A stretch of 64,000 nucleotides of DNA from Corynebacterium urinipleomorphum. Lineage in GTDB: Bacteria; Actinomycetota; Actinomycetes; Mycobacteriales; Mycobacteriaceae. Shown here piece by piece: positions 20,109 to 29,730 of the stretch. The notes beneath the pieces were generated by a model. It worked only from the letters and a program-made list of their open reading frames with translations, did not search any database and was not told the DNA's origin. Both the position numbers and the translations under genes were made by a program. The DNA lies in the NCBI RefSeq assembly GCF_900155535.1, contig NZ_LT706961.1:20916-84915 (forward strand), given 5' to 3'. The stretch's first letter is position 1, and the number at the start of each line of letters is the position of its first letter.

Positions 20109-22154
20109 TCAACGGTAATCCTCGAGGACGGCGAGAACATCGTCACCGTATTGCTCCAGCTTCGCTGGGCCGATGCCAGAGATGTCGAGCATCTCCCCCG
20201 GCGTAGCAGGCATCGCCTCGACGACGGAGAGAAGCGTCGCGTCGGTGAAAACCATGAAGGGAGGGTGGCCAGCCTCGCGGGCGACCTCAAGGCGCCACTG
20301 CTTCAGAGCCAGGAAAGCGGCCTCGTTGTAGGTCGGCTCACAATCCTCGTGGCGGCCCAGGCTCTTTTCCGCCGGGGTGGCCAGCTGGTTCCCGCAGACA
20401 CGGCACCGCTTGGCGCGCTTGAGGCGGTCGGGTGAGGACTCGACATCGAGCTGCGGAGCAATCCCGTCGAGGAAACGGGAACGCTCGCGGGAAGCGCGGC
20501 CCCCTTCCTGGCGGGCAAGTGCCCACGAGAGGTGCAGGTGCTCACGGGCGCGTGTGATGCCCACGTAGAACAGGCGACGCTCCTCCTCGATTTGCGCGTC
20601 TCCTGCCTTGATCGCGTGCGAGATCGGCAGTGTCTTCTCCACCAGTCCGGCGAGGAAGACCGCGTCCCACTCCAGGCCCTTCGCGGCGTGGAGGCTGGCT
20701 AGGGTCACACCGTCCACTGCCGGAGGCTGCTTTGCCTCGGCGCGCTGGCGCAAAGAGGCGAGAACTCCCGGCAGCGAAGTGGCTTCACCGGTGCGGACAA
20801 TATCGTTGATGAGCTCCACCAGCGCATTCAGTGTTTGCCACCGCTCACGCTGCCTGGCCCCCTCTGGTTCCGTGGCGGACAGGCCGAGCGGGGCGAAGGC
20901 GGCTTTAGCCACCGCCACCGGGTCGTCGGGGAGATCGCTGCGACGAGTGGCGGTGACCAAGACATTGATCGCTTCGCGGATCTCGGGGCGGGTGAAAAAG
21001 CCCTCGCCGCCGCGGACTTGGTAGACAATCCCGGCGTCAGAAAGCGCCTGCTCGAACACGGCCGACTGGGCGTTGATGCGGTAGAGCACCGCGATCTCTC
21101 TCGCGGGGGTACCGGCGGCGATGAGTTTCTTGATCTGGGCAGCGATGTCGCGCGCCTCCGACGGCTCATCCGGATAAGACGCGAAGGTCGGCTCCGGGCC
21201 TGGCGCGCGCATGCCCTCGAGCTCCAGGCGCGTGCCCGCTTCCCGTCCTGTCGCCTTGGAAATCACCGTGTTGGCCAGGTCCGTGACCTCCGGAGTGGAG
21301 CGGTAGTCGCGCTGGAGCTTGACCACGGTGCCGTGCGGGTACGTGCGGGAGAAATTGAGCAGGTAGTCCGGGGTCGCACCGGTGAACGAGTAAATGGTCT
21401 GATTGGCGTCTCCCACCACGGTGAGATCGTCGCGCTGGCCCAGCCAGCCCTCGAGCACACGCTGTTGGAGCGGCGTGACGTCCTGGTACTCGTCCACCAC
21501 GAAGGTCTGGTACTGGTTGCGGAATTCCTCGGCCACCGCCGGGGCATTCTCCAGTGCGCCGGCGACGTGGAGGAGCAGGTCGTCGAAGTCCAGGGCCATC
21601 CCGTCCGGGCTTGTCTTGGACTCCTCGTAGCGCTTGTACACGGCGGCGACCTTCTCGGCGGCTGTCGGCGGCTCGCGGTGCGTTCCCTCGATGGCTTGGG
21701 CGTAGCCTTCCGGGGTGACCAGAGACGCTTTGGCCCACTCGATCTCCCCGAGGAGGTCGCGCACAAGCTCCTTGTCCGGCTCGAGGCCGACAGTGCGGGT
21801 GGCACGGGCGACCAGCGGGAACTTGTTGTCAATGAGCGTCCACGGCAGATCGCCCGCCACCTGCGGCCAAAAGTAGCGCAGCTGACGCAAAGCGGCCGCG
21901 TGGAACGTGCGGGCCTGCACTCCCCCGATCCCCATGGTGCGAAGGCGGTCACGCATCTCGCCAGCGGCACGCGACGTGAAGGTCACGGCCAAGACTTTCT
22001 GAGGTACGACGAAGCCCTGGTCAATCAAATGCGCGATGCGGTAGGTGATGGTGCGGGTCTTGCCGGTACCGGCGCCGGCGAGAATGCAGACCGGGCCGCG
22101 CGGAGCGGTGGCGGCGACCCGTTGGTCCGGATCAAGCTGGTCGAGATCGATCAC
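20109..22154 (-). CDS. uvrD2: ATP-dependent DNA helicase UvrD2
   Basis: A 681-residue superfamily 1A helicase with 3'-to-5' polarity in characterised mycobacterial UvrD2. Walker A is Gly27-Ala-Gly-Thr-Gly-Lys-Thr33, Walker B is Val-Asp-Glu-Tyr-Gln-Asp, and motif VI is Tyr-Val-Gly-Ile-Thr-Arg-Ala-Arg-Glu. After the motor there is a Cys motif (Arg-Cys-Arg-Val-Cys-Gly ... His-Glu-Asp-Cys, about 575-600) and a C-terminal HRDC domain ending in Ile-Gly-Pro-Ala-Lys, both UvrD2 hallmarks. It starts at GTG 22154, just after the channel gene, so it is probably the last gene of the adnA-adnB-channel-uvrD2 cluster. Confidence 0.95.
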   Translation of the reverse strand: MIDLDQLDPDQRVAATAPRGPVCILAGAGTGKTRTITYRIAHLIDQGFVVPQKVLAVTFTSRAAGEMRDRLRTMGIGGVQARTFHAAALRQLRYFWPQVAGDLPWTLIDNKFPLVARATRTVGLEPDKELVRDLLGEIEWAKASLVTPEGYAQAIEGTHREPPTAAEKVAAVYKRYEESKTSPDGMALDFDDLLLHVAGALENAPAVAEEFRNQYQTFVVDEYQDVTPLQQRVLEGWLGQRDDLTVVGDANQTIYSFTGATPDYLLNFSRTYPHGTVVKLQRDYRSTPEVTDLANTVISKATGREAGTRLELEGMRAPGPEPTFASYPDEPSEARDIAAQIKKLIAAGTPAREIAVLYRINAQSAVFEQALSDAGIVYQVRGGEGFFTRPEIREAINVLVTATRRSDLPDDPVAVAKAAFAPLGLSATEPEGARQRERWQTLNALVELINDIVRTGEATSLPGVLASLRQRAEAKQPPAVDGVTLASLHAAKGLEWDAVFLAGLVEKTLPISHAIKAGDAQIEEERRLFYVGITRAREHLHLSWALARQEGGRASRERSRFLDGIAPQLDVESSPDRLKRAKRCRVCGNQLATPAEKSLGRHEDCEPTYNEAAFLALKQWRLEVAREAGHPPFMVFTDATLLSVVEAMPATPGEMLDISGIGPAKLEQYGDDVLAVLEDYR

Positions 22155-22156
22155 GC

Positions 22157-23275
22157 CTAATCATCCTCTTGGTCGCGGGCGGCCTCGGACAAATCGTCCG
22201 GGGTCTCCTCGGCATAGCGGATGTACAGGAGCTTATCGCCGGGCTCGACCGTCTCTGCCTCAGGGGAGTCGAGGCGGTAGAGCTCACCGGAGCGGACAAC
22301 GCCGAGCACAATGTCGGCGAGGTGTCGCGGGTTTGCACCCACTTCGTCGTCCAGAATCGGGCGCTCGGAGACGGTGAAGCCGGCATTGGGGCTGAGCAGG
22401 TCCTCCATCATCTCCACCACCGTCGGGGTGGAGGTGGCAATGCCGAGAAGGCGGCCGGCGGTCTCCGAGGAGATCACCACCGAGTCGGCACCGGACTGCT
22501 CAAGCAAGTGCTGGTTCTCCGCTTCGCGGACGGAGGCCACGATGTTCACGCCCGGGTTGATCTCGCGCACCGACAGGGTGACCAGCACGGCGGTGTCGTC
22601 GGAGGACGGGGCGACCACCACGGAACGGGCACGGCTCACACCGGCGATCTTCAACACGTCCGACTTGGTGGCATTGCCGTGAACGCACACGAGACCACGG
22701 TTCTCAGCGTGGACAAGGGACTCGTTGTTGGCGTCGATGACGACGATGTTGGAGGGCGACATGCCCTCGGCAAGCAATGCCTCGACAGCCGATCTGCCCT
22801 TGGTGCCGTAACCGATGATGATGGTGTGGTTGCGCACGTTTTTCCTCCACCGTTGAAGTTGCAGCGTCTTGCGGGAATCCTCCGTCAGAACCGACAGCGT
22901 CGTGCCGACGAGCAGCATCAGGAACGCTACCCGGAGAGGAGTGACAATGAAGATGTTGACCAGCCGGGCCGTCTGCGTCACCGGGGTGATGTCGCCGTAA
23001 CCCGTGGTGGACAGCGAGACCGCCGAATAGTAGACGGCATCAATGAAGGTCAGCGGTTCCGAATACGCGTTCCGGTCCGCCCACACGATGAGGGCGACGA
23101 GAATCATGAGGAAGATCGCGTACAGGAAACGCCTGGTGATCAGCGCCCACGGGGTGGCGCGTGCCTCCTGGGGCAGACGAATGACATTGATCAGCGCATG
23201 GTCAGGAAGCGCAGTGAGTTCTTCACTGCGCAGTCTGCTGCGGAACGAGATCCGCGGACCGAAGGAAAGCGCCAT
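22157..23275 (-). CDS. potassium channel with RCK domain (CglK-like)
   Basis: A 372-residue two-helix K+ channel. Membrane helices at about 48-65 and 103-125 flank the pore loop with the selectivity filter Thr90-Thr-Gly-Tyr-Gly-Asp95. An RCK/TrkA-N domain follows from about 143 (Ile-Ile-Gly-Tyr-Gly-Thr-Lys-Gly) and then a TrkA-C-like domain. It matches CglK of Corynebacterium glutamicum, needed for K+ uptake and pH balance, which sits in the same place beside uvrD2. In that protein an internal start makes free RCK domains; whether that happens here is not visible. It is packed between adnB and uvrD2 with gaps of 1-2 bp. Confidence 0.88.
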   Translation of the reverse strand: MALSFGPRISFRSRLRSEELTALPDHALINVIRLPQEARATPWALITRRFLYAIFLMILVALIVWADRNAYSEPLTFIDAVYYSAVSLSTTGYGDITPVTQTARLVNIFIVTPLRVAFLMLLVGTTLSVLTEDSRKTLQLQRWRKNVRNHTIIIGYGTKGRSAVEALLAEGMSPSNIVVIDANNESLVHAENRGLVCVHGNATKSDVLKIAGVSRARSVVVAPSSDDTAVLVTLSVREINPGVNIVASVREAENQHLLEQSGADSVVISSETAGRLLGIATSTPTVVEMMEDLLSPNAGFTVSERPILDDEVGANPRHLADIVLGVVRSGELYRLDSPEAETVEPGDKLLYIRYAEETPDDLSEAARDQEDD

Positions 23276-23276
23276 A

Positions 23277-26200
23277 TCACGACTCTAGACCGGCCGGGGC
23301 CGCGCTTCGCAGCAGGTCCTCCAGCTCCCCGCGTTCGGGCAGGTCACTCGGGGCGAAGTCTTCGCCCGTTCGGACGTAGAAGAACACGGCACGGATGGGC
23401 TTCCCGTCCCCCGCGATACGGCGCCAGGCCTCGCGGTACACCGCCAGCTGGAGTTTCGCGGCCCGCATCTCCGTGGCCTGGGGTTTGTTGCCGGTCTTCC
23501 AGTCCACGATCGTCCAGCCGTCCTCGTCCTCGAAGACGGCGTCAATGCGGCCGCGCACCGTCGATGCGCCTAAGTCGATCTCGAAGGGGTGCTCGATATG
23601 CGCCGGGGTTCGCGCAGCCCACTGACTGGCAGAGAAGTTCTCCTTCAGGCGAGCCAGGGTGGCGGCATCGACGTCGGGCTCGAGGTTGCCGGGCAGTTCG
23701 TCGTCGTCAAGCAATGGCCGCGCCCCGAAGAAGCCTTCGATCCATTCGTGGAACGCGGTGCCTCGCTTGGCGTATGCGTTGGGTTTGAACGGAACCGGGC
23801 GGCGGGCGCGGCGGGCGAACTGCTCGGGGTCGGCTCGCAGGGCGACAATGTCTGAAGCTGTCAGCGTGGCCGGCATGACAACGGGGACTGCGGGGCGTTG
23901 GGCAGCCACGTGTTCCTCGATGAGGGCCTCCGTGTCGCGCTCCCACAGTGAATAGAGTTCGCCCGCTGCAAGCTCCGGCAACTGTTCGCGCGCAGCGCGG
24001 ACCTGCTCCGCAGCCGCGAGGCTCGCCGCGTCGGCAGAGAAATGCGGCCAGGTCCCCTCGCGCGTCGCGGTCGGAGCGTCTTCTCCGGCATCACCGCCCT
24101 CCCACCAATGCAAGACAGTGGCGGCAGGAACAGCATCCGGCTGCATGAGCACGTCGCGCAGAGCCACGAAGTGGGCGTACGGCTCGGCGTGCTTCTCACG
24201 CTCTGGAACGATCGCTGAACCCGTGACCAGCAGGCGTTCGGCAGCACGGGTCACAGCCACATAGAACAAGCGCGCCGCTTCCTCCTCGAGCTCCCCCTTC
24301 TTCCCAGCGATGTACTCCTTGGAAAGTTTCTCGAATTCGCTGCGGTCCTCGGCGGCATCGAAGACGTCGTATGCGTCATCGGGCACGTACTTGACGTAAG
24401 TCAGGAACGTCTCGGTGGTGACGCTGTAGGTCTGCGTATCGGCGTGGATGACGGCGACGGTGTCCCACTCGAGTCCCTTCGCTTTGTGCGCCGTGAGGAT
24501 CTGCACGCGGTCGTCGCTGATAGTCACGGAGCCCGGCTCGAGACCGTCTTCGTGCTCGGCGGCTAGGTCGAGGTACGCCAGGAAGCCTTCGATATCCGCG
24601 CCCGGGTAGGACGCGACTGTTTCTGCGAATTTGTCCAAGTGGACGGTGCCTGTCTGAGACGGCCGGGCGAGCACCTCGGTGCGGATGCCAAAGGTGGAGA
24701 CAATGTCGTCGAACAGGTCAGGCAGACGCTTACCTAGACTGCGGGTGCGCAAAGCACGCAACTTCGCCGCCAGGGACTGGAGGCGAATAAGGCCCTCCGG
24801 CGAGTAGCGCTCCGGCTCGCCCAAGTCGGCGACCGCGTCACCGAGCCCCACACTTCGCTCGTTCTCGCCGACGGCGTTCTCCGCATTCTCGATCAACTCG
24901 GCCAGCTGAACCTGAAGGCGCTCGCGCGGGTCCGCGTCTGCGGGTAAATCTTCGACGGCGGACGAGCGCCGCTCTCCGGCCAGGTTCACCGCTCGGCTGG
25001 CCAGTGCAGAGATGTCCTTCAACCCGAGCCCGCACGCAGGGCCCGCGAGGATTCGCAGGGCCGCCGCGGAATCCTGCGGGTGCACGAGCATCCGTGCAAC
25101 GGCGACAGCATCCGCTACTTCAGGGACGGTGAGCAGTCCGGCGATGCCGACGATCTCGTAGGGCACGCCGCGCGATTCGAGGGCTTCCGCTACGGCCGCG
25201 GAATGCTTGTTCTTGCGCACGAGCACCGCCGACGACACTGGCTTGCCGGCCTCGCGCCGTTCACGGTAATCCGCCGCCAAAGCGTCGGCTACGACCGCGA
25301 TCTCCTCGTCCTCCGTGGCATAGAACCCGAGCTCCACGGTGCCTGGCTGGGCGTCCGGTTTGGATGTCAGAGGTTCCACCGCGCGTTGGACGCCCTCAGG
25401 GGTGCCCAGTACTGCGGCCGAGACCGAGTTAGCGGCCGCGAGCACTTCAGGCGGGTTTCGCCAGGACGTGGTCAGCTGCGCTTTGGGGGCTGGTGTTCCG
25501 TCCGGCAGCGGGAAGTCCTCGACGAACGCAGCCAAGTTCGCAGCGGTCGCACCGCGCCAGCCGTAGATCGCCTGCATCGGGTCGCCCACAGCGGTGACGG
25601 TGAGCGGCTGGGTGTGCCGGCTGGCATCGTCGCGGTTCTCCCCGAACAAGCTGCGCAACAGGACGCGTTGGGCGTGCGAGGTGTCCTGGTACTCGTCCAG
25701 CATGACCACGCGGAAACGGTCGCGCTGGGATGCGCCGACAGCCGGATGGTCCGCCGCCATCTGTGCGGCGACGGACATCTGCTCATTGAAGGTGACTACT
25801 CCCCGCTCCCGCAGCTCGCGGCCGAGCTCAAGCGCCAGATCGGCGTAGGCACGGCGCAACTGCTGGCGGTTCACCCATTTCTGCACGGTCTGGTTATACG
25901 CCTCACCTTGGCGTTTACCCCGCGGAAGGCCGGCGACATTGGCCACGAACGCTTGAGACTCCTCCCCAATCCGGGGATACGGGAAGAGCTCGTTGCCCAC
26001 GTTGGTGACCAGCCCTAAGAGCGTGTCCACGACGGTCTCCATCGCAGGGTTCTCCCCCACCCCGTCAAGGAGCGCGCCACCGTGGTTGCTGACCACATCC
26101 CACGTGATGGCGTGCAGTTCCGCGTCAGTGATCAAACGGGCGTCCGGCTCAACGGGCACGAGCAAGCCATATTCGCGGATCAAATTGCCCGCGTAGGAGT

Positions 26201-26567
26201 CGTAGGTGGACACCGTCGGTGCGATCGCGGTCAGGTTTTCCGCCAGCGCCCCAGTCGGGTCGAGCCGGCGCACCAGCTGCTCGTCAGCGGCGAGCTTTTC
26301 CAGCCGCATGCGGATTCGCTTGCCCAGTTCCTGCGCGGCTTTCCTGGTGAAGGTCAGGCCCAGCACCTCTTCAGGGCGGACGTAGCCGTTGGCCACCAGC
26401 CACACCACACGCGATGCCATGGTCTCTGTCTTGCCCGCACCGGCGCCGGCGACGACGAGCAACGGTCCTGGCTCAGCACCGATGACTGCAGCTTGCTGGT
26501 CGGTGGGCATGAATTTCTCGCCCATGTAACGCCACAGCGTCGTGGGCGGGACGGGAGTGCTAGCCAC
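23277..26567 (-). CDS. adnB: helicase-nuclease subunit AdnB
   Basis: A 1,096-residue fusion of a UvrD-like motor and a RecB-type nuclease, the AdnB half of the actinobacterial AdnAB double-strand-break resection enzyme. Walker A Gly-Ala-Gly-Ala-Gly-Lys-Thr (about 41-47) is intact, and Walker B is Leu-Asp-Glu-Tyr-Gln-Asp. The C-terminal PD-(D/E)XK nuclease shows Gly-Arg-Ile-Asp and Val-Asp-Trp-Lys-Thr-Gly. In mycobacteria the AdnB motor is the lead motor. Its GTG start overlaps the end of adnA by 8 bp, so the subunits are translationally coupled. Confidence 0.93.
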   Translation of the reverse strand: MASTPVPPTTLWRYMGEKFMPTDQQAAVIGAEPGPLLVVAGAGAGKTETMASRVVWLVANGYVRPEEVLGLTFTRKAAQELGKRIRMRLEKLAADEQLVRRLDPTGALAENLTAIAPTVSTYDSYAGNLIREYGLLVPVEPDARLITDAELHAITWDVVSNHGGALLDGVGENPAMETVVDTLLGLVTNVGNELFPYPRIGEESQAFVANVAGLPRGKRQGEAYNQTVQKWVNRQQLRRAYADLALELGRELRERGVVTFNEQMSVAAQMAADHPAVGASQRDRFRVVMLDEYQDTSHAQRVLLRSLFGENRDDASRHTQPLTVTAVGDPMQAIYGWRGATAANLAAFVEDFPLPDGTPAPKAQLTTSWRNPPEVLAAANSVSAAVLGTPEGVQRAVEPLTSKPDAQPGTVELGFYATEDEEIAVVADALAADYRERREAGKPVSSAVLVRKNKHSAAVAEALESRGVPYEIVGIAGLLTVPEVADAVAVARMLVHPQDSAAALRILAGPACGLGLKDISALASRAVNLAGERRSSAVEDLPADADPRERLQVQLAELIENAENAVGENERSVGLGDAVADLGEPERYSPEGLIRLQSLAAKLRALRTRSLGKRLPDLFDDIVSTFGIRTEVLARPSQTGTVHLDKFAETVASYPGADIEGFLAYLDLAAEHEDGLEPGSVTISDDRVQILTAHKAKGLEWDTVAVIHADTQTYSVTTETFLTYVKYVPDDAYDVFDAAEDRSEFEKLSKEYIAGKKGELEEEAARLFYVAVTRAAERLLVTGSAIVPEREKHAEPYAHFVALRDVLMQPDAVPAATVLHWWEGGDAGEDAPTATREGTWPHFSADAASLAAAEQVRAAREQLPELAAGELYSLWERDTEALIEEHVAAQRPAVPVVMPATLTASDIVALRADPEQFARRARRPVPFKPNAYAKRGTAFHEWIEGFFGARPLLDDDELPGNLEPDVDAATLARLKENFSASQWAARTPAHIEHPFEIDLGASTVRGRIDAVFEDEDGWTIVDWKTGNKPQATEMRAAKLQLAVYREAWRRIAGDGKPIRAVFFYVRTGEDFAPSDLPERGELEDLLRSAAPAGLES

Positions 26568-29500
26568 GGGTAGTCACCTCTCCTTCCGGTTGCGCAGGAC
26601 AAATGGATCTGACCTGGCAAAACGTGCAATGATCGCCGGTCACCGCGCGCAGGGTGGGACCAGTCATTTCGTCGATGAGCGGGCTGATCCGCTCGACGAA
26701 TTCCATCAGCTGCTCTTCATCCTTGGGTGCTTGTGCACGCACAGTCGGCTTTTTCGCGTCCTTCGCAGGAAAGAGCAGCATTCCGCCGCCGACGTCCAGG
26801 GGAGTCTCGCCTTCGGCCGCGGTGACCACGCTGCCCTCGCGCCACACGCCTCGGCTCAACGCGAGCTGGTAGCTGAGCAGCTGCGGGTGCGCCTCCACAT
26901 CTTTCTGGGACGGCGCTGTCTTTCCCGTCTTCAGGTCCACGATCTGCACAGGGCCATCCCCGTCTGCGTCGCCCTCGCGCTCCAGGCGGTCAATGCGTCC
27001 GCCGATGGCCAGGCCGGGCATGACCTCCACGTGCACGGGAACCTCTACCCCGAGCTGGGAGAACGTCCCGCGCGTGGAGTCGATCCATGCCTCGCAGCGG
27101 TCCAGCACGGCCGTGAACTCCGCCAGGTCATTCGCTTCTTTCCACGGCGGAACGTTGAACAGCGTGCGGTACGCGGCCACAGTGTCCGCGCGGGCGAGCT
27201 CGGGGTCGACCCCGTTTCCCAGAGCTTCGAAGAAGTAGTGGATGAGCGTTCCGCGGGTCATCGCGTCATTCGCCGCGGGCGCGATCTCGCGTTCCAGCAC
27301 CCCGCGCATCGGGCATTCCAGCAGCCCCTCAATGCGCGAGGGCGACAGCCGGGTGGGCGTGGGCAGGGGCTCGCTTGTCGACGTCTCCGTGGTCCCCCAC
27401 CACTGCCCCGGCTCCGCCGCGGCGATCCCGGCTTCCGCGAGCCGCGCGAGCTGGCGCGCCGCCTGCAACCGGGTCTGTTCGCTGGAATGCTCGTCGGTCA
27501 ACGCCCGGCGCAGTTCGGCGACAATGTCCTCGACGGCCAGAACGCGGACAGCGTTGAGGTCCGCGCGCAGCTCATCGCCCTGCTCAATCGAATCGAACAG
27601 CGCCGGTGCTTGAACGCCGTCCAGATCGACGCGCTCCTGAGCAGTCACCGGTATGGCAGTGATCTCCTGGGGAACGATCCCGAATTCAGCCGCGAATTCT
27701 TTGAGAAACCTGGAGGGTTCGACCACCTCGTCGCCCTCCTCCGAGTGCACCGCCGTGACCACGACACGGTCAGTCGCACGACTGACCGCGAGGTGGAACA
27801 GGTGGCGCTCCTCCTTCAAGCGGTCGGCGATGTGGGATACCGGCGTGGCGGGATCGATCCCTTCGTCGACAAGGTCCACCAAATCCTCTTGGCGCATGAG
27901 CGTGCCGGTTTCGCTGAGCGTCGGCCAGGACAATTCCTGCACGCCGGAGACGATGACACGGGCGAATTCGCGCCCTGCGGCACCGTGCGCGGTGAGCAGC
28001 GGCACGGCATCGGGTGTAGCGGTGCGCCGGTCGCGCACACCGGTGGGCAACTCCTGCTCCTGAATGTGGGCAATGAAGGATTCCACAGTGGCGCTGGGAC
28101 GGCGCTCCGTGAAGTCACCAGCAGCATCGAACAGCGCCATCATCGCATCCAAATCCCGGTCCGCCTGCGACCCGGCCGCGCCGCCGCGCAGCGCAATGGC
28201 CATGAGGCTGTCCGCCAGCTTCGTCGTGGACCAGATTGCCCAGAGCACTTCCTCGACGCTGCCGCCGTCAGACATCGCCGTGCGTCCTGCTTCGAGCACG
28301 TTCCGGATGCGGGTGAGAATATCCAGCTCACGCTGCGTGAGGGTGGAGCCAAAGTCGGGCAGTTCACCTTCCAGCGCAAGGAGCTCCGAGAGCGTGACTT
28401 CGGCCCGGGTGTCCTGCCGCCACCGGCGCAAGCCGCGCAGCAGACGCCGCAACGTCACGGGGTCGGTGCCGCCGACCGGTCCGAGCAGCAATTCCCGCCA
28501 CTGCGCCATGCTCAACGGCTCCGTCAGCGCTGTCAGACCCAGCAGCATCGCAGCGACAATGCGCTGCTCCGCCAGCACCACGTCAGTCGGGTTGACTGCC
28601 ACCGGTACACCGGCCTGTAGCAATGCGCGCCGCACTGGCTCAATCATCCCTACCGAACGCACGATGACAGCCATGTCGCGCCACGCCACCCTGTCCTCGA
28701 GGTGCCAGCGGCGCAGGCGGTCCACGACGACGGCATTGTTCACTGCGGCGCTCGGAGCGACCACTGCTTCAGCTAGAGGACGGCGGCGTGTTGCTCCAAG
28801 ATCAATGGTCTCCACCCCATCATCACCTCGGGCGAGGTTTCTGAAGAACAGCGGGGACGCACCACGGAAGCGGAACACAGACTGCTCCTCATCGCCGCCA
28901 ATGACAGTGAGTTCCGCCTCGGAAGCAAGTTTCCTCACTAACTGCCCCGAGGCGGGATCGAGGTGCTGGGCCTCGTCGACGATGACGGTGTGCCACGTTC
29001 GCGGCAGCGGGGCACGCACGGCCTGAGCAACGAGCTCGGAGGCGGAATAGCTCCGCGCCCCGTACAGGGCCATGACGTCTTGGTATTCCGCGAGGAAGTC
29101 ACCCGCGGCGGACCACACCGGGATGCCGTGGCGTTGCCCCATCTCCCGCAGATCAGCCGGAGTCAGGGTGCGCTCGACGGCGCGCAACAGAAAGTCGCGG
29201 AGCTGGCGTGCGAAGCCTACCATGGGCAAGGCTGGACGCAGCTCCGCCGGCCACGTCCCGCCGCCGTCGGCGGCGTGGCCCTGCAGCAGCTCGCGGATGG
29301 CAAAATCTTGCTCGGCGCCCGAGATCAAGCGGATCGGTTCTTCACCGGACACATTCTCCGCTGCCGGGCCTCCCAGACGCATGAGTGCGAAGGCAAGCGA
29401 GTGAATGGAACGGACAATCGGCTCGTCCGCAACATAGCCAGAAGCTGCGAGCCTGTCCGACAGCTCCTCCCGCACGCGCGCACCCGATTCTTTTGAAGCG

Positions 29501-29727
29501 GTGAGGAAGACCACACCAGCGGGGTCGGCCCCGGCGCGAATCCTCTCCACTGCGGTGTCGATGAGGAAGCTGGTCACACCCGACCCGGCTCCACCGGTCA
29601 CCTTGAACGTGCCGGTGGACGGCAACTCGACGGGCCACGTCCGTTCCTCCACTGTCCGTTCACGGCCTACCAAAAAGGCCTGCGGGTGAGGCGGGAGGAT
29701 TAGCCCGGGTTCATGCGTGTGGGTCAT
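26560..29727 (-). CDS. adnA: helicase-nuclease subunit AdnA, degenerate Walker A
   Basis: A 1,055-residue AdnA subunit: a UvrD-like motor region followed by a RecB/AddB-type nuclease. The nuclease has Gly-Arg-Ile-Asp-Arg, Val-Asp-Leu-Lys-Thr-Gly and Cys residues placed as for a 4Fe-4S cluster (Glu-Cys-Pro-Met-Arg, then Cys-Thr-Phe-Cys and Ser-Ile-Cys-Pro). In the motor, Walker A reads Gly45-Gly-Ala-Gly-Ser-Gly-Val51-Thr-Ser, with valine in place of the phosphate-binding lysine, while Walker B (Val-Asp-Glu-Ala-Gln) is kept. So this subunit may not hydrolyse ATP, leaving AdnB as sole motor. It is followed directly by adnB. Confidence 0.9.
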   Translation of the reverse strand: MTHTHEPGLILPPHPQAFLVGRERTVEERTWPVELPSTGTFKVTGGAGSGVTSFLIDTAVERIRAGADPAGVVFLTASKESGARVREELSDRLAASGYVADEPIVRSIHSLAFALMRLGGPAAENVSGEEPIRLISGAEQDFAIRELLQGHAADGGGTWPAELRPALPMVGFARQLRDFLLRAVERTLTPADLREMGQRHGIPVWSAAGDFLAEYQDVMALYGARSYSASELVAQAVRAPLPRTWHTVIVDEAQHLDPASGQLVRKLASEAELTVIGGDEEQSVFRFRGASPLFFRNLARGDDGVETIDLGATRRRPLAEAVVAPSAAVNNAVVVDRLRRWHLEDRVAWRDMAVIVRSVGMIEPVRRALLQAGVPVAVNPTDVVLAEQRIVAAMLLGLTALTEPLSMAQWRELLLGPVGGTDPVTLRRLLRGLRRWRQDTRAEVTLSELLALEGELPDFGSTLTQRELDILTRIRNVLEAGRTAMSDGGSVEEVLWAIWSTTKLADSLMAIALRGGAAGSQADRDLDAMMALFDAAGDFTERRPSATVESFIAHIQEQELPTGVRDRRTATPDAVPLLTAHGAAGREFARVIVSGVQELSWPTLSETGTLMRQEDLVDLVDEGIDPATPVSHIADRLKEERHLFHLAVSRATDRVVVTAVHSEEGDEVVEPSRFLKEFAAEFGIVPQEITAIPVTAQERVDLDGVQAPALFDSIEQGDELRADLNAVRVLAVEDIVAELRRALTDEHSSEQTRLQAARQLARLAEAGIAAAEPGQWWGTTETSTSEPLPTPTRLSPSRIEGLLECPMRGVLEREIAPAANDAMTRGTLIHYFFEALGNGVDPELARADTVAAYRTLFNVPPWKEANDLAEFTAVLDRCEAWIDSTRGTFSQLGVEVPVHVEVMPGLAIGGRIDRLEREGDADGDGPVQIVDLKTGKTAPSQKDVEAHPQLLSYQLALSRGVWREGSVVTAAEGETPLDVGGGMLLFPAKDAKKPTVRAQAPKDEEQLMEFVERISPLIDEMTGPTLRAVTGDHCTFCQVRSICPAQPEGEVTTRG

Positions 29728-29730
29728 GCC

